This document shows positions 15,422 through 27,777 of a stretch of DNA of 64,000 bases, one piece after another. Numbering within the stretch: position 1 is the first letter of the stretch; each line of letters starts with the position of its first letter. A program made the position numbers and the translations under genes. The stretch spans positions 52,156 to 116,155 of the forward strand of contig NZ_AUCU01000018.1 of NCBI RefSeq assembly GCF_000429925.1, in the 5' to 3' direction. The notes beneath the pieces are model-generated. The model was not told the origin of the DNA, made no database searches, and saw only the letters and a list, made by a program, of their open reading frames with translations. The DNA is from Desulfatirhabdium butyrativorans DSM 18734 (lineage in GTDB: Bacteria > Desulfobacterota > Desulfobacteria > Desulfobacterales > Desulfatirhabdiaceae).

Positions 15422-17094
15422 ATGTTCATCTGGTTCAGTTTCCGGCCGACCAGTGAGGCAAGCACCACCAGGCCCGATGAGATGAAAATCATGATGATCC
15501 CGAGCGCGGAAAGCCTTCCCCACAGCCCGTCTTCCGCAAAGCGCAGGATCTGCACGGCAAGTACTTCCGTTCCGGGCCGGGACAGCACGACGGAGAGCGT
15601 CAGCTCCCGCACGAACATGGTCGCCATCAGAATCCATCCGGATACGATCCCCGGAATCAGCAGCGGCAGGACAATCCGGCGCATGGTGTAGAAAGGGGAG
15701 GCGCCGCAGACACGCGATGATTCTTCCAGATGGCTGTGAATCTGAACGAACGCGCTGGAAAGGGGCCTTACGCCATAGGGTAGATAGGTGGCGATATAGC
15801 CGATCAGCAGGGCCCACAAGGTGGCGTAAAGCGGGGTGCGCACGAAAAACCACATGAACCCGACGCCGATGACGATGCCGGGGAAGGAAAACGACAGAAA
15901 GCTCAGGGATTCCAGAGCACCCGCTGCTTTCGTGCGGACCTTGACGATGACATAGGCGACGAGCACGGAAAGCAGCACACCGAGCGATGCCCCAGCAAAA
16001 CCGAGAAATAGGCTGTTCTTCAAAGAGAGCAGCGAAACCGGATCGTTCAGGACCGTGATCCAGTTTTTCCAGCTCATCATCGAAAATGCCTTGGCGCTCG
16101 GCGCCATGATATAGGGAAGCATCGAATTGTAAAACAGCACCATCACCGGCAGCACGATCAGAATGAAACAGAGCAGGCCGACCACGGCGAAGGCAGGATA
16201 GCGCCAGCCCTTGAGATCGATCAGCGTCGGTTTGAAACCGCGGCTGGAAACCGTGACAAAGCGCTCGCTTTCTCCCGTCAGGTACCGGTAGATGGAGATG
16301 AGAACCATCGATGCCGCCATGGCGCTCATGCCGACGGCGGCCGCCTTCCCGTAGTCCGCAGCGAAACCTGTGGCGACGATCCGGTAGATATGGCTCGCAA
16401 ACACATAGATTCTGCCGGGCATGCCGATCACCGAAGGCACGGCAAAGGATGCCAGCGCACGGACCATGACCAGAATCATGGAAGAAAGAATGGCTGGCCG
16501 CAGCACCGGCAACGTGATTCGGAGCAGGGTACCCACATTCGATGCGCCGCAGACACGGGATGATTCTTCGAGGGAAACGTCGAATGCACTCATGGCCGGG
16601 ACGATGACCAGATAGGCGATCGGCAGATCGAGCAACGACTCCACGAGGATCATGCCGGGAAGGGTGTAAATGTTGAACACGCTGGTCCGGAGGCCGAAGA
16701 TTTCCATCAGCAGGCGGTTCAGCATGCCGTTGTTGGGGTTGAGCAGCATGGCCCAACTGGCCGTGAACAGGATGTGGGGGATCATCATCGGGATGATCGT
16801 GACCACCCCGAAGAGGAATTTGAAGGGAATGTTGGTCCGGGTGTTCATGTAGGCCAGAAAAAGCGCCAGGACCGTTGTCACGAATGCCGATCCGGCGGTG
16901 AATACCAGCGTGTTCCAGAGAACGGCGAAAAATTCCGGATCGGTATAGGCCTGGACATATTTGCTCCAGGTGAATTGATCGAAGCGGCCGAAGCCGGAAG
17001 AGAAGCTGCCGATCGCCAGCATGATGACGGGGCATACCGTCAGAAAACCGACGATAACCAGCAGCGATGCGGTCAGAAGGGGTTTTCTGTTCAT
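15415..17094 (-). CDS. Iron(III)-type ABC transporter permease (two fused permease domains)
   Basis: A 559-residue inner-membrane protein with about 12 membrane spans arranged as two repeats. Each half carries an ATPase-contact EAA loop with a near-identical core: EESSRVCGASNVGTLLRITL near residue 177 and EESSRVCGASPFYTMRRIVL near 460. This is the FbpB/AfuB/FutB-type double permease, used for ferric iron and in some cases for other small anions or phosphonates. It follows the ATPase gene by 10 bases and the binding-protein gene further upstream. Its 3' end was overlapped by a repeat arm (CGTTCAG), which supplies the final codons NIV. Substrate is inferred from family only. Confidence 0.9.
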   Translation of the reverse strand: MNRKPLLTASLLVIVGFLTVCPVIMLAIGSFSSGFGRFDQFTWSKYVQAYTDPEFFAVLWNTLVFTAGSAFVTTVLALFLAYMNTRTNIPFKFLFGVVTIIPMMIPHILFTASWAMLLNPNNGMLNRLLMEIFGLRTSVFNIYTLPGMILVESLLDLPIAYLVIVPAMSAFDVSLEESSRVCGASNVGTLLRITLPVLRPAILSSMILVMVRALASFAVPSVIGMPGRIYVFASHIYRIVATGFAADYGKAAAVGMSAMAASMVLISIYRYLTGESERFVTVSSRGFKPTLIDLKGWRYPAFAVVGLLCFILIVLPVMVLFYNSMLPYIMAPSAKAFSMMSWKNWITVLNDPVSLLSLKNSLFLGFAGASLGVLLSVLVAYVIVKVRTKAAGALESLSFLSFSFPGIVIGVGFMWFFVRTPLYATLWALLIGYIATYLPYGVRPLSSAFVQIHSHLEESSRVCGASPFYTMRRIVLPLLIPGIVSGWILMATMFVRELTLSVVLSRPGTEVLAVQILRFAEDGLWGRLSALGIIMIFISSGLVVLASLVGRKLNQMNIV

Positions 17095-17104
17095 GGGGAA
17101 GCGA

Positions 17105-18193
17105 TCAGGAAGGCATCAGGAAGCAATGGTCCGGATCGAAGGCGATGGCGATTTCGCCTCCTGCCTCCATGGGGACCGTTGGTTCGATGGTTGTGGTCAG
17201 CAGGGTTTCGCCGATCCGGATCTCCGCTTCGTATGCTTCGCCGACAAAGATCAGATGGGCCACTTTCCCCTGGAAAACGTTCAGGCTGTTGCCGGCTATG
17301 GCGGTGCCGATCCGGATGAATTCGGGACGCGCACACACCGTTGCCTGCTGCCCGATGGCGACATGCCGGGTGTTGCGTACGAGCATCGGCCCGATGGCCG
17401 TATCGACCGCGGCATGCGTTTCGGTGACACGGCTGACCGTTGCAGGGATCAGGTTGGCCCGGCCGATAAAATCCGCTACAAAAGGATGGTCCGCATTGAA
17501 GTAAATCTTCTTGGGATCGCCGATTTCGACGATGCGGCCCTCCTTCATGACGGCAATCCGATCGGAAAGCGCAAGGGCTTCGATCCGGTCATGGGTGACA
17601 TAGACGGCCGTAATCTTGAGCTCGGTCAGAAAGCGGTGCAGTTCCTTGCGGGTTTCTTCCCGCAGCTTTGCATCGAGATTGCTCAGGGGTTCATCGAAGA
17701 GGATCACCTTGGGTTCCGCCACCAGGGCGCGGGCCAGCGCCACCCGCTGCTGCTGTCCGCCGCTCAGTTTGGTGGCGGGCCGGTTGCCGAATCCCGCCAA
17801 CTGAACGAAACGAAGCGCGTTTTCGACGCGGCCCTGGATTTCGTTCCGGGGAATTCTCCGGGCTTTCAGCGGATAGGCCACGTTTTCGAATACATTCATG
17901 TGCGGCCAGATCGCATAGGTCTGAAAGACCATCCCAAGCCCTCGCTTTTCCGGCGAAAGGGAAATTCCCTTTTCGCTGGAAAAGACAATTTCGTCTCCGA
18001 TGGCGATCTCACCGGAATCGGGTGTTTCCAGCCCGACGATGCAGCGAAGCAGCGTGGTCTTGCCGCAACCGCTGGGGCCGAGCAGCGTGAAAATCTCGTT
18101 GGAGGCAATGCTCAGATCGACATGATCGAGGGCGCGAATGCGTTTGCCATCCGATTGGTAGTTCCGGGTCACACCCCGGATGCGAAGGTCCAT
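17105..18193 (-). CDS. ABC transporter ATP-binding protein (FbpC/PotA type)
   Basis: A 362-residue ATPase of the iron/spermidine/sulfate-type importer class. Walker A is GPSGCGKTT near residue 39, the Q-loop is in [13 protein letters not shown], the signature is [15 protein letters not shown], Walker B is [12 protein letters not shown] and the switch His is in [11 protein letters not shown]-terminal regulatory OB/TOBE-like domain fills residues about 240-362. It energises the permease encoded 10 bases downstream. It is not a modC candidate by neighbourhood, though cross-use cannot be excluded. The ATG at 18193 has no strong ribosome site; a repeat-rich leader lies upstream. Confidence 0.92.
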   Translation of the reverse strand: MDLRIRGVTRNYQSDGKRIRALDHVDLSIASNEIFTLLGPSGCGKTTLLRCIVGLETPDSGEIAIGDEIVFSSEKGISLSPEKRGLGMVFQTYAIWPHMNVFENVAYPLKARRIPRNEIQGRVENALRFVQLAGFGNRPATKLSGGQQQRVALARALVAEPKVILFDEPLSNLDAKLREETRKELHRFLTELKITAVYVTHDRIEALALSDRIAVMKEGRIVEIGDPKKIYFNADHPFVADFIGRANLIPATVSRVTETHAAVDTAIGPMLVRNTRHVAIGQQATVCARPEFIRIGTAIAGNSLNVFQGKVAHLIFVGEAYEAEIRIGETLLTTTIEPTVPMEAGGEIAIAFDPDHCFLMPS

Positions 18194-18601
18194 GTGGTTC
18201 TCGGTAAGCAGTTATCGTTAAAACAGTGGGCAGTCGGCAGTCAGCAGTAGGCAGTCGGCAGTGGGCAGTAGCCCGTCACCCCGGCGAAAGCCAGGATCCA
18301 GAATATGTCAAAGGCCCGCTCTCATAGAACTGGATTTAGGCTTTCTCAGGAATCCCCCATGCAGGGGCGGGTTTAAAACCCGCCCCTACCCCCGCGACTT
18401 TCGTAGAAATCGCTCATGAAACCTGGGTTTCGCCCCGCTTAATGAAAGTCGCAGGAGCAAGCTACAAAAAATGGGAGCCATCCGCTTTCTTCTGACTCCT
18501 GACTCCTGATATTCGACTTTCGTAGAAATGATGGCCCAAGGCTTCTGCCGGAATAGCAGGTAGATTTTAATGCCCGGGGGCGACGACACTCGCCATGAGC
18601 A
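18194..18601. repeat. 408-base intergenic stretch of mixed repeats
   Basis: It contains an array of GGCAGTN heptanucleotides (18223-18270), a CCGGCGAAAGCC hairpin half (18276-18290), a near-perfect palindrome AGGGGCGGGTTT-A-AAACCCGCCCCT (18363-18387) and a short TGACTCC array (18492-18509). No coding region is supported. Confidence 0.75.
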
Positions 18602-19594
18602 TTATTGATTGAAAAAGATTTTCTTGAATTCCGCTCCCCATTTCCGGGTTTCCTCATCCGAAAGTTCCCGGATGGGCACGACCTTGGCCTTCTCGATGCC
18701 GTCAATCGGCGGATAGACACCAGGCGCCAGGACATATTCGCCGACCTTGTCGGCCAGCAGCTTCATGGATTTCTGGGAAAGCCATTCATCCAGAAACACC
18801 CTGGCGGCTTCCGGATGCGGTGCCTTGGCGGCAATGGCGATGGCCCGGGGTGTCCCCAGGATCGTGCTTACCCGAACCCAGTCGAGTGGAGCTGGCGCCT
18901 TGGTGATGATATATTTGGGCATGGAAATGGCGATGCGCTTTTCACCGCTTTCGATGGGCGCTGGTGTCGGGCCGAAGGATTTCACGAACATGGGGCGGTT
19001 GGCCGCAAGCCCTTTGACAAAAGCCATCCAGGCGCCGTCACTCGGAAATACCTTGGCTTCCTTGAGACCTACCAGCCAGCAGATGGTCGTGGCATGCGAG
19101 GAAGGATCGGGCATGACGATCTGATCCTTCCATTTCGGATCCATCAGATCTTCATAGCGTTTGGGTGCATCTTCGGGTTTGGTATATTCCTTGTTGTAGA
19201 TGGGTGCGACATATTCGATGCCGAACTGAACGATGGTGTCGTCCTTTACCGCCCATTCGGGATAACCGGCGGCAAGCGGCGAATGGTAGGGCGCAAGCAC
19301 CCCTTTTTGTTTCAGCATCTCGAGGATGGGAAGCGGCCCCTGCAGCACGTCGGCCTGAAGCTTTCCCGCTTCGTGTTCCGTCAGAACCGTTGACAGAAAC
19401 TTGGACGTATCCACGCGCGTGTAAATGCCTTCGATGCCCGTCGTCTCCGAAAAAGCTTTCATGATGGGCTCGATGGCCGTGACATTGGCATAGAAATTGA
19501 CCTTGCCTTCCGCTTTGGCCTTGGCAAGGTCTCCGGCATGGCAGAAAGAGGCGATCAAGACCAGACATCCCATCCAAACGAGGCATTTCTTCAT
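18602..19594 (-). CDS. Periplasmic binding protein of an iron-type ABC importer
   Basis: A 330-residue secreted binding protein. A signal peptide is clear (MKKCLVWMGCLVLIASFCHA, cut before GDL). The body resembles FutA/AfuA-like bacterial extracellular solute-binding proteins: GKVNFYANVTAIEPIMKAF, LPILEMLKQKGVLAPYHSP, YEDLMDPKWKDQIVMPDPSS and EAARVFLDEWLSQ. It captures the ligand (ferric iron or a small anion; the tyrosine pattern is not decisive) for the permease and ATPase downstream on the same strand. The 408-base repeat-rich gap between it and the ATPase gene may uncouple their expression. Palindromes at 19621-19694 lie in front of its start. Confidence 0.86.
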   Translation of the reverse strand: MKKCLVWMGCLVLIASFCHAGDLAKAKAEGKVNFYANVTAIEPIMKAFSETTGIEGIYTRVDTSKFLSTVLTEHEAGKLQADVLQGPLPILEMLKQKGVLAPYHSPLAAGYPEWAVKDDTIVQFGIEYVAPIYNKEYTKPEDAPKRYEDLMDPKWKDQIVMPDPSSHATTICWLVGLKEAKVFPSDGAWMAFVKGLAANRPMFVKSFGPTPAPIESGEKRIAISMPKYIITKAPAPLDWVRVSTILGTPRAIAIAAKAPHPEAARVFLDEWLSQKSMKLLADKVGEYVLAPGVYPPIDGIEKAKVVPIRELSDEETRKWGAEFKKIFFNQ

Positions 19595-19620
19595 CGGAAT
19601 CCTCCCCGGTTAACGGTAGC

Positions 19621-19694
19621 AGGGGTGAACGGCCGTTCGCCCCTGAATGGAAATTCACCCTGGATAACGGCCGGAGCGAACGGGTGTTCGCTCC
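19621..19694. repeat. Two palindromes between nifJ and the binding-protein gene
   Basis: AGGGGTGAACGGCCGTTCGC followed by CCCT (19621-19644) is a near-perfect 24-bp palindrome of the AGGGGCG family. GGAGCGAACGGGTGTTCGCT plus CC (19673-19694) is a second one. Either could fold in the nifJ-to-transporter transcript. Confidence 0.65.
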
Positions 19695-19708
19695 GTCGCC
19701 AATTCGGA

Positions 19709-23994
<4,286 letters not shown>

Positions 23995-24987
23995 ATGAAA
24001 CGAAAATTGTTCCTTGCAATGATGGCGGTTGGGCTGTTGTGCTGGACCGCTTCATCGGTCATGGCCAAGACTACCTGGAATGCCAATTCCGTCTGGCCGC
24101 CGAACAACCACCAAACGATCGGGCTGGAAGAATTCGCTGCAAAGGTCAAACAGATGACCGGCGGCGAGCTGGAAATCAACGTCAGCAGCGGCGGGGCGCT
24201 CGGATATAAGGGGCCGGAACTGCTCAAGGTCGTTCGCGACGGCCTGGTACCCATCTCGGACATGCTGATCAGCGGCGTTGCCGGGGAAGACAAGGTGTTC
24301 CAGATCGTCACGCTGCCATTTCTGGCGGCCAACCTGGATGAAGCCAAACTGCTGAATACCATTGCCCGACCCTATTTCGACAAGGCGGCGGAGCGGTTCA
24401 AACAGAAAATTCTCTACATTGCTCCCTGGCCTGGCGCAGGGTTGTGGACACAGAAGAAACTGACCGGTATTGCCGATATGAAGGGCCTCAAAGTGCGTAC
24501 CTATGACAAAAACGGCGCCCTGGTGGTGGAAGCGGCAGGCGGAACGCCTTATGCACTGCCGTTCAGCGAGGTCTATTCGTCGCTGGCTTCCGGTCTGATC
24601 GACACCGTTCTGACCTCCACCCCGACCGCTGTCGATGCCAAATTCTGGGAAGTGCTCAAGTTCTATCAACCGCTCAATGTCACCATCGCTACCGACATGG
24701 TAACGGTCAACCTGGCCGCATTCAACAAGCTCGACAAGAAAACGCAGCAGGCGCTGATCGATGCCGGCAAACAGCAGGAAGAGAAGATGTGGAAAGATGT
24801 AAAGGCCCTCGACAAGGAAAAAGAAGGCATCTGCAACAAGAACGGGATCGAAACAGTTCCGGTTTCCGATGCCTTCATGCAGGATCTACGGAAAATCACA
24901 GAAAACATCCGAAATGACTGGCTCAAGGATGCGCCGGCAGACGCCAAGGCCATCTACAGCGAATTCATGAAACAGGTCAAGCGATGA
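23995..24987 (+). CDS. dctP: TRAP transporter substrate-binding protein DctP
   Basis: A 330-residue periplasmic binding protein of the DctP family. The signal peptide is MKRKLFLAMMAVGLLCWTAS followed by SVMA. DctP marks include WPPNNHQTIGLEEFAAKVKQ, the arginine-bearing MKGLKVRTYDKNG near residue 160 that normally holds the ligand carboxylate, and GGTPYALPFSEVYSSLASGLIDT. ATG 23995 has AAGGAG 8 bases upstream; the ATG at 23989 is too close. It feeds the membrane proteins DctQ and DctM encoded after it, taking up an organic acid with a sodium or proton gradient. The ligand is not determined. Confidence 0.93.
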   Translation: MKRKLFLAMMAVGLLCWTASSVMAKTTWNANSVWPPNNHQTIGLEEFAAKVKQMTGGELEINVSSGGALGYKGPELLKVVRDGLVPISDMLISGVAGEDKVFQIVTLPFLAANLDEAKLLNTIARPYFDKAAERFKQKILYIAPWPGAGLWTQKKLTGIADMKGLKVRTYDKNGALVVEAAGGTPYALPFSEVYSSLASGLIDTVLTSTPTAVDAKFWEVLKFYQPLNVTIATDMVTVNLAAFNKLDKKTQQALIDAGKQQEEKMWKDVKALDKEKEGICNKNGIETVPVSDAFMQDLRKITENIRNDWLKDAPADAKAIYSEFMKQVKR

Positions 24988-24994
24988 TGAACCC

Positions 24995-25043
24995 GCAAAA
25001 AGTCGGGGAATACCCCATTCCACCGGGGTGACGGCTTTTTTTG
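24995..25043 (+). terminator. Hairpin with T-run after dctP
   Basis: CGCAAAAAGTCGGGG is followed by CCGGGGTGACGGC and TTTTTTTGCG (T-run at 25033-25039), forming a stem with some mismatches. It may reduce read-through from dctP to dctQM, allowing more binding protein than permease. Confidence 0.5.
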
Positions 25044-25066
25044 CGAAATCATCAAGAGAAGATCGA

Positions 25067-25100
25067 ACGGTAGGGATGCGCTGCTACGCACCCCTACCGT
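25067..25100. repeat. Palindrome of the GTAGGGG family
   Basis: ACGGTAGGGATGCG (25067-25080) and CGCACCCCTACCGT (25087-25100) flank CTGCTA. It lies between dctP and dctQ, and is one member of the variable-core palindrome family. Confidence 0.6.
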
Positions 25101-25136
25101 GTCATTGCCAACGGTTGTTTGGGGAAGCAACATTAA

Positions 25137-25673
25137 ATGAAAACCTGGATTCGATGGATCGATCGGCTGAGCGGTTGGAGTGGTGCCCTGTGTGGCGCCA
25201 TTCTCTGTATCAGCCTGATCCTGCTTCTTACAGAGATCATTATCCGAAGCGCCTTGAGCAAAACCCTGTTCATCACGGATGAATATTCGGGATATCTGAT
25301 GTCCGCGCTGACCTTCATGGGGCTCTCCTATACCATGCGGGAAAAGGGGCATATCCGCGTCACGCTGCTGCAGGGCATCCTCTCCGAAAAACAGAAAATC
25401 TATCTCGATCTCATCTGCCTTTTCATCGGATTCCTGACCTTTTGCTTCATCGCCTGCCAGTGCGCCCTTTTTTTCTGGGATTCCGTCGCCACCCGCTCAC
25501 AGTCCATGCAGATTTCGGAAACCTATCTGGCCATTCCCCAGGTGTTCATGCCCATCGGTTCGTTTCTGCTTTCCTTCCAGTTTCTTTCGGAAGCCGCCAA
25601 ATGCCTGCTCATCCTCAGGGGAGAAACGGACGGCATTTCCTTTCAACAGGAATCCAGGGATCTTGGAAGATAA
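25137..25673 (+). CDS. dctQ: TRAP transporter small membrane subunit DctQ
   Basis: A 178-residue membrane protein with four predicted spans (GALCGAILCISLILLLTEII, YLMSALTFMGLSYTMREKG, IYLDLICLFIGFLTFCFIAC and IPQVFMPIGSFLLSFQFL). The segment SYTMREKGHIRVTLLQ matches the conserved DctQ motif. It pairs with DctM to form the translocator served by DctP. A 149-base gap with hairpins separates it from dctP and a 47-base gap from dctM. No strong Shine-Dalgarno is seen before ATG 25137. Confidence 0.9.
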   Translation: MKTWIRWIDRLSGWSGALCGAILCISLILLLTEIIIRSALSKTLFITDEYSGYLMSALTFMGLSYTMREKGHIRVTLLQGILSEKQKIYLDLICLFIGFLTFCFIACQCALFFWDSVATRSQSMQISETYLAIPQVFMPIGSFLLSFQFLSEAAKCLLILRGETDGISFQQESRDLGR

Positions 25674-25720
25674 TGCCCATCCTTTGTCAAATGTTCCGCT
25701 GTTGATTTCGGAGGAATGAT

Positions 25721-27022
25721 TTGGATCTTGCAACGATCTCCTTTACGCTGCTGTTTTTGCTCGTCCTGTTCATGGGCGGGACGGTGTGGATCGGCGTCTC
25801 GCTCTTTCTGGTCGGGCTGGGCGGCTTCATGTTCTTTACCGATCTGCCGTACGGCTCGATTCTGAGCACCGGGCTGTGGAACAACACGAGCGGATCGGCC
25901 ATGCTTGCCCTGCCGATGTTCGTCTGGATGGGTGAAATCCTGTTTCGAAGCAACATTTCCCAGAACCTGTTCAAAGGTCTCACCCCCTGGATGGACGCCA
26001 TCCCGGGGAGGCTTCTGCATGTCAACATCTTTGCCTGTTCTCTGTTTGCAGCAGTGAGCGGATCTTCTGCCGCAACGACGGCTACGGTCGGAAAGATCAC
26101 CGTGCCGGAACTCGACAAGCGGGGATACCGAAGGAGCATGGCGGTTGGCTCGCTTGCAGGTGCGGGAACACTGGGCTTCATGATTCCGCCGAGCATGATG
26201 ATGCTCGTTTACGGAATCATCGGAGATGTCAGCATCGGGAAACTGTTTATCGCGGGTTTCATTCCGGGTTTCCTGATTGCCGGACTCTTCAGCGCCTATA
26301 TTGTCGTTCGATGCCTGATGGATCCGACCATCGCACCTGCGCAGGCCGAAGGCTACACATGGAAGCAGCGAGTCGCTGCGATTCCCCAGATTGCACCGGT
26401 CGCTCTCATGGTCATCGGTGTTCTGGGAAGCCTTTACAAGGGATGGGCCACTCCAACCGAGGCAGGTGTCGTCGGTGTGGCGGCATCCCTCATCTTCTCC
26501 GTTGCGACCAGAAGCATGAATCCGGCAACCTTCAAGGCAACCCTGATGGGAACGGTCAAGACCACCTGCATGATCATGCTGATCGTCGTGGGCGCCTCCT
26601 ATCTTTCCGTTGTCGTCGGATATCTGGGCATTACCCGGAAACTGACCCTGTTCGTCACATCCATGGGCCTGTCCAAGTATACCCTGATTTTCATCCTGAC
26701 CTTGCTCTACCTGATCCTGGGCTGCCTGGTGGATGGTTTTTCCATGATCGTCATGACCACCCCCATCGTGCTGCCGATGGTGACGGCCGTCGGATTCGAT
26801 CCGGTGTGGTTCGGCATTTATCTGATCATCATGATCGAACTGGCCCAGGTCACGCCACCCGTAGGATTCAACCTGTTTGTGATCAGCAGCCTCAACAACG
26901 ACGATGTCCTGGTGATCGCAAAGGCGGCCATGCCATTTTTTCTGCTGATGTGCCTCAGCACGATTATAATTACGGTGTTCCCCAAAATCGTCCTTTTCCT
27001 GCCGGCCATGATGGTCAAATGA
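25721..27022 (+). CDS. dctM: TRAP transporter large membrane subunit DctM
   Basis: A 433-residue membrane protein with about 12 hydrophobic spans, the usual DctM length. Family marks include SGSSAATTATVGKITVPELD, AGAGTLGFMIPPSMMMLVYG, LGCLVDGFSMIVMTTPIVLP and LAQVTPPVGFNLFVISS. It carries the substrate across the inner membrane with an ion gradient. The start is a TTG at 25721, with GGAGG 6 bases upstream; the nearby ATG at 25717 is in another frame, so the unusual start seems forced. Confidence 0.94.
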   Translation: MDLATISFTLLFLLVLFMGGTVWIGVSLFLVGLGGFMFFTDLPYGSILSTGLWNNTSGSAMLALPMFVWMGEILFRSNISQNLFKGLTPWMDAIPGRLLHVNIFACSLFAAVSGSSAATTATVGKITVPELDKRGYRRSMAVGSLAGAGTLGFMIPPSMMMLVYGIIGDVSIGKLFIAGFIPGFLIAGLFSAYIVVRCLMDPTIAPAQAEGYTWKQRVAAIPQIAPVALMVIGVLGSLYKGWATPTEAGVVGVAASLIFSVATRSMNPATFKATLMGTVKTTCMIMLIVVGASYLSVVVGYLGITRKLTLFVTSMGLSKYTLIFILTLLYLILGCLVDGFSMIVMTTPIVLPMVTAVGFDPVWFGIYLIIMIELAQVTPPVGFNLFVISSLNNDDVLVIAKAAMPFFLLMCLSTIIITVFPKIVLFLPAMMVK

Positions 27023-27065
27023 CCAGGCTGAACCATCTGCCGAATATATAATGAGCGTTAACGTT

Positions 27066-27329
27066 ATGAAAACGGATAGATCGTCCGAAGAAAAAGAGCT
27101 GCGATCTGAATACAGGCGTTCGGATTTTCCAAATGGCTTTGTAAGGGGAAAGTACGCACAACGATTGAAAGAATCTTCCAACATCATCGTCCTGAAACCA
27201 GAAGTCGCCAAGGTATTCCCAAACGAAGAAGCGGTTAATGATGCGCTTCTTTCCTTGATTGATTTGGCCAAAAGGACGGTAGGTCCAAGGTGTTCCGCCG
27301 CGTCGGCGAACAAGCGCATCTCCCGATAA
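27066..27329 (+). CDS. Small conserved-looking protein of unknown function (antitoxin-like)
   Basis: An 87-residue protein. The core ELRSEYRRSDFPNGFVRGKY, then SSNIIVLKPEVAKVFPNEEA and VNDALLSLIDLAKRT, resembles a family of short proteins common in Desulfobacterota and cyanobacteria that are often listed as antitoxin-like, but no function is established. The last 16 residues (from VGPRCSA) look unlike the core and run into repetitive DNA, so the 3' end may be altered. No toxin gene is adjacent; the next gene is a flavin split-barrel protein. The start could also be ATG 27051. No ribosome site is obvious. Confidence 0.55.
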   Translation: MKTDRSSEEKELRSEYRRSDFPNGFVRGKYAQRLKESSNIIVLKPEVAKVFPNEEAVNDALLSLIDLAKRTVGPRCSAASANKRISR

Positions 27330-27399
27330 AAAACGATTGGCGTTTGCATGAGATGGAAACCCGGGTTCAAGCCATCCAAGCAATTAAAGAGAGAATAAT

Positions 27400-27777
27400 A
27401 TGAATCTGAAAGACTATTTCGAATCAACCAAAGGCATCGGTGTCATTTCGACGGCTGACAGAGAAGGGAAAGTCAATGCGGCCATTTATTCTCGGCCCCA
27501 TGTGATGGAAAACGGCGAGCTCGCCTTCATCATGCGGGATCGGCTTACGCACAGCAATGTTCAGGAAAACCCGCATGCAGCGTATCTGTTCATCGAGCAG
27601 GGGCAGGGATACAAGGGAAAACGCTTCCATCTGACGAAAATCCGTGAGGAAGCCGACACGCCTTTGCTGCAGACCCTTCGGAGAAGAACATTTCCGAATG
27701 ATCCCCAGAAGGAGACGGAGCATCGCTACCTGGTGTTTTTCCGGATTGATCAGGAGTTGCCCCTGATCGGCGCCTGA
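27400..27777 (+). CDS. Pyridoxamine 5'-phosphate oxidase-like FMN split-barrel protein
   Basis: A 125-residue protein of the PNPOx-like FMN-binding split-barrel superfamily. It begins with LKDYFESTKGIGVISTADRE and continues with KVNAAIYSRPHVMENGELAF, HSNVQENPHAAYLFIEQGQG and a C-terminal YLVFFRIDQELPLIGA, the classic strand order of the small flavin reductases of this group. It is too short to be a true pyridoxine oxidase. A flavin- or heme-linked redox role is possible but unknown. AGAGAGAA lies before the ATG. The last 28 bases overlap the end of the convergent AlgJ-like gene. Confidence 0.82.
   Translation: MNLKDYFESTKGIGVISTADREGKVNAAIYSRPHVMENGELAFIMRDRLTHSNVQENPHAAYLFIEQGQGYKGKRFHLTKIREEADTPLLQTLRRRTFPNDPQKETEHRYLVFFRIDQELPLIGA

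Noticed and set aside
17105..18193. This ABC ATPase as the missing ModC
   Set aside because: It is in a run with an iron-type double permease and a matching binding protein, and is 5.7 kb from modB on the other strand.
25643..27427. 594-codon minus-strand frame across dctM
   Set aside because: It is antisense to dctM, rich in His, Gln and Asp as expected from reversed membrane-protein codons, and has no family match.
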